A stretch of 10,719 nt of DNA from Halobacteriales archaeon (lineage in GTDB: Archaea > Thermoplasmatota > SW-10-69-26 > JACQPN01 > JAIVGT01). The notes under the pieces are model-generated. The model saw only the letters and a program-made list of their open reading frames with translations, had not been told where the DNA came from and ran no database searches. The DNA lies in the NCBI GenBank assembly GCA_020201485.1, contig JAIVGT010000199.1, positions 1-10,719 of the forward strand, in the 5' to 3' direction. Below are positions 1 through 4,480 of this stretch, in pieces. How positions within the stretch are numbered: the stretch's first letter is position 1; each line of letters opens with the position of its first letter. The translations under genes were made by a program, and so were the position numbers.

Positions 1-717
1 CTGCCCCTCCGCGTCCCACGTCGCCTCGTAGCCGAACCGCTCCGGCTCGAACACCGCGCCCAGCTCCCGGTCCATGCGCGCCAGCAGGTTGCGGTGGAAC
101 GCCGCCATCGCCCCCGCCGCGTCGTCGCGCGCGCGCACGAGCCGCTCCTCCGACGTCATCGCCGGGGCGGTCGTGAGCACGCCGTCGCCCGGCGCGAGCG
201 CCCCGCGCACCTCGCCCAGGAAGCGCGCGCCTTCGACGGGTCCGAGCTGGCCGAGGCGCGGGCCGAGGAGGAGCACGAGGCGCGGCCCTTCCCGGGGGAG
301 CGCGCGGAGCGAGGCGCGCGCGTGCCCCTGCACCGGCCGGACGCGCAGGCCGGGCACGCCCTGCAGCTCTTGGGCGAGGGCGCGCAGGGCATCGCCCCGC
401 AGGTCGAGCGGATGGAGCACGACGCGGCCCTGCCGCTGGAGCATGGCGTCGATGAGCAGCCGCAAGCGCGGCGCCTCGTCCGCGCCCAACGCGACCAGGG
501 TCACGGCCTCCTTCGCCTCGGGCACCATGGCCCGCGCGTGCTCCCGGAGGACCTCGCGCTCGGCGCGCAGGACGTGGCACTCCGGCTGCTGCGCGGCCCG
601 CTCCAGGAGCCTGGCCCCCTCCGCGTCGAGGAGCCATTCCGGCGGGATGCGCTTCGGCCGCTCGGCGAGGCCCTGGGTGACCGCCTCGGCGAACTCGGCG
701 AGCAGCGCGCGGCTCAT
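1..717 (-). CDS. EgtD-like (Methyltransf_33) SAM-dependent methyltransferase, divergent; C-terminus cut by window edge
   Basis: An open frame of 239 codons from ATG (715-717) runs off the left edge; full-length EgtD is about 320 aa, so roughly 80 residues are missing. It follows the histidine-specific methyltransferase family end to end: an N-terminal IPPEWLLDAEGARLLE block (family: PPxxLYDxxGSxLFE), RAE at 51-53, the nucleotide-binding strand near 73-80, PLD at 103-105, the LGPRLGQLGPVEGARFL block (family: PGSTIGNF..EAxxFL) and DDAAG..AFHRNLLARMDREL at 198-219. Canonical EgtD makes N-alpha-trimethylhistidine from histidine and SAM for ergothioneine. Here residues known to bind histidine are replaced: the EYY tyrosines are C47-H48, the GN asparagine is Q157, and the AYDD tyrosine is R197. 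The ELGSG SAM motif reads ALGAD. The fold is likely kept but the substrate is probably not histidine, or activity is lost. No Shine-Dalgarno; a CTTTTG element lies about 27 nt upstream. Confidence 0.72.
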   Translation of the reverse strand, partial: MSRALLAEFAEAVTQGLAERPKRIPPEWLLDAEGARLLERAAQQPECHVLRAEREVLREHARAMVPEAKEAVTLVALGADEAPRLRLLIDAMLQRQGRVVLHPLDLRGDALRALAQELQGVPGLRVRPVQGHARASLRALPREGPRLVLLLGPRLGQLGPVEGARFLGEVRGALAPGDGVLTTAPAMTSEERLVRARDDAAGAMAAFHRNLLARMDRELGAVFEPERFGYEATWDAEGQ

Positions 718-740
718 CGGTGAGCGGAGCGCCCGCCCGG

Positions 741-749
741 CCAAAAGCC
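741..749 (-). promoter_or_regulatory. Possible TATA-like element for the EgtD-like gene
   Basis: Read on the minus strand this is GGCTTTTGG, centred about 27-28 nt before the ATG at 717, where an archaeal TATA box would sit for a leaderless transcript. It is the only A/T-rich spot in a 60-bp gap. The mobA start has a very similar CTTTTGC at the same distance. The match is short, so this is suggestive only. Confidence 0.25.
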
Positions 750-777
750 GACGAGGACGAAGCTAGGGACCGACGAA

Positions 778-1296
778 TCAGCCTTCCCGGACCCGGGGCG
801 GGCGCAGCGCGGGCACGTCGCGCTGCGGGCCGATGCGCTGCTGGCGCATGACCCCGACCGTGCCGAGCGCGCGCTCGACCATGTGCAGCCGGTGGTCGAC
901 CATGGCCTGGGCACGCAGCGCGCCCTCGACTTCGCGGAGGAGGAGCGTGTCGTCCCACGGCTTGCGCACGAGCGCGGCGGCGAGCCCGCTCTGCAGCGCG
1001 TCCCCGGCGCGCTCGATGTCGGCGAAGCTGCTCATCAGCACGCGCGCCATGCCGGGCCATTGCGCCCGCGCGCGCGACATGACCTCGGCCCCGTTGCCGC
1101 CGCCCGCCAGGCGGAGCGCGACGAGCAGCACGTCGGCCGGCCCCTCGGCAAGGCGGTCCTCCGCCTCCTCGGCGGTCTCGGCGACCCGCACGCCTGCCTG
1201 GTCGAAGCCGGCCTTCGCGAGCAGGCGCAGCAAGCTGCCGCGGGAAACGGGGTCGCTCTCCACGACGAGGATGCGCGCGTGCTGGAGGCCGAGCAT
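778..1296 (-). CDS. Single-domain CheY-like receiver protein lacking the phospho-acceptor Asp (pseudo-receiver)
   Basis: A 172-aa protein starting MLGLQHARILVVESD. The frame stays open upstream to 1437, but the receiver fold begins a few residues after this ATG and the extra sequence resembles nothing, so the start at 1296 is preferred. Residues 7-130 match response-regulator receivers: ILVVESDP (usual ILVVDDDP), ADVLLVALRL (usual ADVVLLDLRL), VLMSSF with the conserved Ser, and VRKPWDD with the conserved Lys112-Pro113. The phospho-acceptor Asp is Ala60, five residues after D55, and one of the acidic-pocket residues is Ser14. The protein should therefore not accept phosphate in the normal way. 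No output domain is seen; the last 40 residues are Arg-rich. It lies 60 bp upstream of the EgtD-like gene on the same strand and may be co-transcribed. Its signal or partner is unknown. Confidence 0.8.
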   Translation of the reverse strand: MLGLQHARILVVESDPVSRGSLLRLLAKAGFDQAGVRVAETAEEAEDRLAEGPADVLLVALRLAGGGNGAEVMSRARAQWPGMARVLMSSFADIERAGDALQSGLAAALVRKPWDDTLLLREVEGALRAQAMVDHRLHMVERALGTVGVMRQQRIGPQRDVPALRPPRVREG

Positions 1297-1380
1297 GGAA
1301 CCCTGGAACGGGGTGGTGCCCCCACGCAGATAACCACGCGCTCCTCCCCACGGGGCACATCGCGCCCCAAGCGGCCTTCG

Positions 1381-1411
1381 GGGAGGACTCCCGATTGTGC
1401 GAGGAGCCTCG
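1381..1411. repeat. Two neighbouring 12-bp inverted repeats in the divergent region
   Basis: GGGAGgaCTCCC (1381-1392) and CGAGGagCCTCG (1400-1411) are each perfect 5-bp inverted repeats around a 2-bp centre, with centres 19 bp apart. The half sites are related (GAGG/CCTC). They lie between the divergent starts of the receiver gene (1296) and the Nudix gene (1488), so they could be operator sites. In DNA this GC-rich, short repeats also occur by chance. Confidence 0.3.
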
Positions 1412-1457
1412 TTCCGCCCGGCGATGAGGCCGCGCAATCCGTCTCACCGCCCGCAAG

Positions 1458-1464
1458 CCTAAGG
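1458..1464 (+). promoter_or_regulatory. Possible TATA-like element for the Nudix-HAD pair
   Basis: CCTAAGG is centred 27 nt before the ATG at 1488, the spacing expected for a leaderless archaeal transcript. There is no Shine-Dalgarno sequence before that ATG. The element is short and not a strong TATA match. Confidence 0.22.
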
Positions 1465-1487
1465 CACAGGCCAACCATGCCGCGGCG

Positions 1488-2150
1488 ATGCCCGCGCGCG
1501 CGCCCGCTTGCTTCCTCGACCACGACGGGCGCGTGTTCCTCGTCGAGGAGCATGGCGTGCTTCGCCTGCCGCGCCGCGACGAAGTGCCGTTCCCGTTCCG
1601 GGAGAAGCGCACCATCGAGCTGCGCGGGACGCGCGTCGTCTTCGGCAACCCCGAGGCGCTGCACGGCCATGACGAATGGCCGTGGAAGGACGACCTGCCA
1701 TTCCTCGGCAACGTCGAGCCCCTGGCGCGCACGGCGTCGAACGTGAGCATGGCGCGCGTCGTGAGCAAGGGCGTGTTCGCGCGGCCGGGCGGCGAGGTGC
1801 TGCTCGTGAAGCCGAAGGTCGGGTTCTTCACCGGCCGGTGGAGCCTGCCCGGCGGCTACCTCGACTACGGCGAGAGCCCGGAGGAATGCGTGCTGCGCGA
1901 GGTGGAGGAGGAGCTCGGCGTGCCAGGCGAGCTGGGCCGCCTGCTGCACGTGGAGAGCGAGGTCGTGGCGAGCGGCATCCACTTCCTCTCGTTCCTGTAC
2001 GAAGGCACGCTGCGCCACGAGCGGTTCGCGCTGAAGGCCGACGAGATCGAGGCGGTGCGCTGGTTCCCGCTGCGCGACGCGGCGCGCGAGGTGGGGAGCG
2101 CATTGGGGAGGAAGGGCATCGACCAGCTCCTTGCGGAGCGTGTCGCGTGA
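1488..2150 (+). CDS. Nudix hydrolase with an N-terminal extension
   Basis: A 220-aa protein. The Nudix box is complete at 123-145: G, five residues, E129, seven residues, then R137-E138, E141-E142 and G144-V145, preceded by GRWSLPGG. These glutamates bind Mg2+ for hydrolysis of a nucleoside diphosphate linked to another moiety. The 95 residues before the Nudix fold form a beta-rich segment (CFLDHDGRVFLVEEHGVLRL, then FGNPEALHGHDEWPW) that I do not recognise as a known domain; a bare Nudix domain is about 140 aa. The substrate cannot be read from the sequence. The stop overlaps the start of the downstream HAD phosphatase by four bases (GTGA), so the two are translationally coupled and may act on related phosphorylated compounds. 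An ATG at 1477 is out of frame. There is no Shine-Dalgarno. Confidence 0.85.
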   Translation: MPARAPACFLDHDGRVFLVEEHGVLRLPRRDEVPFPFREKRTIELRGTRVVFGNPEALHGHDEWPWKDDLPFLGNVEPLARTASNVSMARVVSKGVFARPGGEVLLVKPKVGFFTGRWSLPGGYLDYGESPEECVLREVEEELGVPGELGRLLHVESEVVASGIHFLSFLYEGTLRHERFALKADEIEAVRWFPLRDAAREVGSALGRKGIDQLLAERVA

Positions 2151-2674
2151 GGCCGGCGGTCTTCCTCGACCGGGACGGCGTGCTGAACGAGGACCGTTGG
2201 CCCACCGTGCTGCGCCTGCGCGACCTGGTGATGCTGCCCGGCGCGCCGGAGGCGGTCGCGGCGCTGACGCGCGCCGGCTGGCCGGTGTTCATCGTCACGA
2301 ACAAGACGGCGATGGGCTGGGGCTTGCTGAGCGAGCGCGAGCATCGGGCCATCATGGAGCGCGTGCTCGACCCCATCGCGCGCGCGGGCGGGAAGGTCCA
2401 GGCGTGGTACTACTGCCCGCACAACCCGCTGCGCGGCTGTGAATGCCGCAAGCCCAAACCGGGCATGCTGCTGCGCGCTGCGCGCGAGCACGGGCTGGAC
2501 TTGCACGCGAGCTGGATGGTTGGGGACACGTGGCGCGACGTGCGCGCGGGCCGGGCGGCGGGGGCGCGGACCATCCTCGTGGGCGGGAGCGCCGCTGCCT
2601 TGCGGGAGAAGCAGGACCACAGCGTCGCGGACTTGCCGGCGGCGGTGCGGGTCATCGGGGACGCGCCGCGCTGA
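2147..2674 (+). CDS. HAD-superfamily (subclass IIIA) phosphatase, GmhB / histidinol-phosphatase-like
   Basis: 175 aa from a GTG start that overlaps the Nudix stop; the first residues then read directly into motif I, as is normal for this family. Motif I is FLDRDGVLN (nucleophile D8, acid/base D10), motif II is VTNK (T51), motif III lies in CRKPKPG (K102), and motif IV is VGDTWRDV (D127, D131). The zinc site typical of the GmhB group is complete: C90, H92, C98 and C100. GmhB removes the 7-phosphate from D-glycero-heptose 1,7-bisphosphate; close relatives act on histidinol phosphate, so the substrate is open. A GmhB-type role would fit sugar-nucleotide metabolism and the coupled Nudix enzyme. 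Its last 23 bp overlap the end of the convergent mobA gene. Confidence 0.85.
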   Translation: MRPAVFLDRDGVLNEDRWPTVLRLRDLVMLPGAPEAVAALTRAGWPVFIVTNKTAMGWGLLSEREHRAIMERVLDPIARAGGKVQAWYYCPHNPLRGCECRKPKPGMLLRAAREHGLDLHASWMVGDTWRDVRAGRAAGARTILVGGSAAALREKQDHSVADLPAAVRVIGDAPR

Positions 2675-3260
2675 CGAGCGCCTCGGCTTTCGCCAGGTCC
2701 TCCGGCGTGTTCACGTTCCACAGCGAGCGCAGCTCCGGATCCGCGCCGCGCAGCCCGTCCTTCGGCACCCAGCGCACCGCGACCTCGGGATAGAAGCTGA
2801 TGAGCTTCATGTCGCGGCGCTGCACGGCGCGGTCCAAGGCCGGGACGCAGCGCTTGGCGTAGAAGGCGGTGAGCGGCCAGCGCTCCTCCAGGTTCCCCGG
2901 CACGACGGCGTCGAACCCGCCGCGCGTCAACGTGCCGAGCTTCTGCACGAAGCCCGGCTGGAGGAACGGCGCGTCGCAGCTCGTGGCGAAGCACCAGTCC
3001 TCGCGGCTGTTGCGCAGGCCGGTGCGGAGCGCGGCGAGCGGCCCGGCGCGCGGCGGGTCGTCGCGCACGATGCGCGCGCGGCCCTCGTAGTCGCGGAACC
3101 GCTCCACGTCGTTCGCGACGAGGACGAAGCTGCGCGTGAGCGGCTCTAGCGCGTCGAGCACCCACTCCACGAGGGGCTTGCCCGCGAGGAGGGCCGTGGC
3201 CTTGTCGCGGCCCATGCGCATGCTCTCCCCGCCCGCGAGGAGCACGGCCGTGAAGCGCAC
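2652..3260 (-). CDS. mobA: Molybdenum cofactor guanylyltransferase MobA
   Basis: 202 aa from a GTG start. MobA transfers GMP from GTP to molybdopterin to make the guanine dinucleotide form of the molybdenum cofactor, in the cytoplasm. The nucleotidyltransferase signature is at 7-21 (LLAGGESMRMGRDKA, with Lys20). GPLAALRTGL follows at 73-82, the metal-binding Asp in CDAPF is D96, and the family C-terminal motif NVNTPEDL is at 182-189. Length is normal (about 190-200 aa). The only upstream ATG nearby (3292-3294 on the opposite reading) is out of frame, so GTG is the start. There is no Shine-Dalgarno, but CTTTTGC lies about 27 nt upstream. No other molybdopterin gene is adjacent. The gene is convergent with and overlaps the HAD phosphatase, and diverges from the PfpI-family gene. 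Confidence 0.92.
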   Translation of the reverse strand: MRFTAVLLAGGESMRMGRDKATALLAGKPLVEWVLDALEPLTRSFVLVANDVERFRDYEGRARIVRDDPPRAGPLAALRTGLRNSREDWCFATSCDAPFLQPGFVQKLGTLTRGGFDAVVPGNLEERWPLTAFYAKRCVPALDRAVQRRDMKLISFYPEVAVRWVPKDGLRGADPELRSLWNVNTPEDLAKAEALVSAARPR

Positions 3261-3282
3261 GCTCGCCGATGGACGAACCGCC

Positions 3283-3290
3283 GCAAAAGG
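3283..3290 (-). promoter_or_regulatory. Possible TATA-like element for mobA
   Basis: On the minus strand this reads CCTTTTGC and is centred about 27 nt before the mobA GTG. It sits in the 58-bp gap between the divergent mobA and PfpI starts, about 33 nt before the PfpI ATG in the other orientation, so one A/T-rich patch may serve both genes. The evidence is only spacing and composition. Confidence 0.25.
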
Positions 3291-3318
3291 TCATGCCCAC
3301 ATCTCCCGGTGCACGGCC

Positions 3319-3975
3319 ATGCCTTCCCTCACCGGCAAGCGGGCGCTCATCCTCATCGAGGACCACTTCGAGGACACGGAGGTGCTCGTGCCGAAGTCCT
3401 GGCTCGAGGATGCGGGCGTTGAGGTGCACGTCGCGGGACGCGCCACACGCGTGTACAAGGGCAAGAAAGGCTACGAGGTGCCCGCCGACACGACCATCGC
3501 CGACGCGGCGCAGGGGTCGTGGGACCTCGTGCACGTGCCGGGCGGCTTCGCGCCGGACAAGCTGCGCACCTACCCCGAGGTGCTGGAGCTGGTCACGAAG
3601 CAGGACGAGGCGGGCAAGCCGCTCGCCGCCATCTGCCATGCGGGGTGGGTCCTGGCGAGCGCGGACCTCGTGAGGGGGCGGCGCGTGACGAGCTACTTCG
3701 CGATCCAGGACGACATGAAGAACGCGGGCGCGGAATGGGTGGACGAGCGCTGCGTCGTGGACGACAACCTCATCACCAGCCGCTATCCGGGCGACCTGCC
3801 CGCGTACTGCCGCGCGCTGCTCGCCGCGCTCGCGGGCGAAAGACCGGAAGGCGAGGAGGGCGAGCCGCACGCGCCGGAGCGCTCGGCCCAGCGCAAGGAG
3901 AAGCTCAAGGCGGCGAAGCGACCGGGGCCGAAGGGCGACGGCCGCAAGGTCACCGCGCCTTCGCGTGGTCGCTGA
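3319..3975 (+). CDS. DJ-1/PfpI-family protein (PfpI/YhbO-like) with a charged C-terminal tail
   Basis: 218 aa starting MPSLTGKRALILIEDHFED; frame upstream of this ATG (back to 3136) is antisense to mobA and not protein-like. Residues 6-172 match the PfpI/YhbO branch: IEDHFEDTE with the conserved acidic residue near 14, VHVPGGFAPDKLR, the nucleophile elbow AICHAGW (C106, H107), then RRVTSYFAIQDDMKNAGAEW and NLITSRYPGDLPAYCRA. Family members have been reported as proteases, glyoxalases or protein/nucleotide deglycases, and the assignment is disputed, so a stress or carbonyl-damage role is as far as the sequence goes. Typical members end near 170 aa; this one adds about 45 residues (173-218) rich in E, then K/R, P and G, probably disordered. 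The last 26 bp overlap the end of a convergent small membrane-protein gene. There is no Shine-Dalgarno. Confidence 0.88.
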   Translation: MPSLTGKRALILIEDHFEDTEVLVPKSWLEDAGVEVHVAGRATRVYKGKKGYEVPADTTIADAAQGSWDLVHVPGGFAPDKLRTYPEVLELVTKQDEAGKPLAAICHAGWVLASADLVRGRRVTSYFAIQDDMKNAGAEWVDERCVVDDNLITSRYPGDLPAYCRALLAALAGERPEGEEGEPHAPERSAQRKEKLKAAKRPGPKGDGRKVTAPSRGR

Positions 3976-4144
3976 GCAGCAGCGACGGCGCGGCGAGCAC
4001 GGTCAGGCCGAGAAGGAGCACGGCCTCGACCGGCTCCATCCAACCCTCGAGCAGCAGCGCCGAGAGCCCGAGCATCGCGCCCGCATCGGCGAGGAAGCGC
4101 CAGCGCATCGGAGCACCAAGGTCCCCAGGGCGCGCAAGCTTCAT
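3950..4144 (-). CDS. Small two-helix membrane protein, unknown function (copy 2 of a tandem pair)
   Basis: 64 aa from ATG at 4144, or 52 aa from an in-frame ATG at 4108. The core is two hydrophobic helices, about FLADAGAMLGLSALLLEGW and AVLLLGLTVLAAPSLLL, joined by a short acidic turn (MEPVE) and ending SDHAKAR. I do not recognise a family. The upstream neighbour (4209-4370) encodes a protein of the same design, with D..LGL near the start of helix 1, a Pro in the turn and PLLL near the end of helix 2, which suggests duplication. The 3' end overlaps the PfpI-family gene by 26 bp. The hydrophobic pattern makes a chance frame less likely, but the gene is short and the start uncertain. Confidence 0.5.
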   Translation of the reverse strand: MKLARPGDLGAPMRWRFLADAGAMLGLSALLLEGWMEPVEAVLLLGLTVLAAPSLLLSDHAKAR

Positions 4145-4208
4145 GGCCTGCCGCCGAGCGCGCGGTCCGCCCCTGGCCCGAACCACGCCCGCACCACGCC
4201 CGGTGGGG

Positions 4209-4370
4209 CTAGTCGCTCGCGCTGAACAGCAGCAGCGGGGCGAGCACGAGGAGCAGCGCCGCGACGCCGATGGCGACGGTCGTCGGCGGCACGAGCCGCG
4301 CGTGCCAGGCGAGGAGCAGCCCCAAGGCACCGACCCCGTCCACGGACATTGCCAAGACCGGGTGGCCCAT
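4209..4370 (-). CDS. Small two-helix membrane protein, unknown function (copy 1 of a tandem pair)
   Basis: 53 aa from ATG at 4370; a second in-frame ATG at 4349 gives 46 aa, and a TTG at 4397 gives 62. It has two hydrophobic segments, roughly DGVGALGLLLAWHARL and TVAIGVAALLLVLAPLLLF, separated by VPPT, and ends SASD. There is no known motif. It lies 64 bp upstream of a similar small gene on the same strand, and 110 bp downstream of the end of nrdJ. No Shine-Dalgarno is visible; GTTCTTG lies about 27 nt before the 4370 start. Function unknown; an accessory or structural membrane role is possible but not shown. Confidence 0.5.
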   Translation of the reverse strand: MGHPVLAMSVDGVGALGLLLAWHARLVPPTTVAIGVAALLLVLAPLLLFSASD

Positions 4371-4435
4371 CGTGGAGAATGCGTGGTGCAGCAGCAAGAA
4401 CCCAGGGTCGGGGGAAGCGCGGAGAATGGGGAAGG

Positions 4436-4458
4436 ACGGGGGCGCGGTCCGCCCCCGT
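4436..4458 (-). terminator. GC hairpin downstream of nrdJ, possible terminator
   Basis: A perfect 9-bp inverted repeat, ACGGGGGCG (4436-4444) and CGCCCCCGT (4450-4458) with a 5-nt loop, lies 22 bp past the nrdJ stop. On the nrdJ strand it is followed by a pyrimidine-rich stretch (CCTTCCCCATTCTCC) but no true T-run, so its function as a terminator is plausible, not certain. Confidence 0.4.
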
Positions 4459-4480
4459 GGGCCGAATCAGGCGGAACGGC

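Noticed and set aside
1297..1437. An in-frame N-terminal extension of the receiver protein
   Set aside because: The 47 extra residues have no receiver or signal features, and receivers normally start within ten residues of the ILVV strand.
883..1746. A 287-codon plus-strand frame crossing the receiver gene and the start of the Nudix gene
   Set aside because: Its translation is low-complexity H/R/A-rich sequence and it is antisense to a clear receiver domain and out of frame with a clear Nudix protein.
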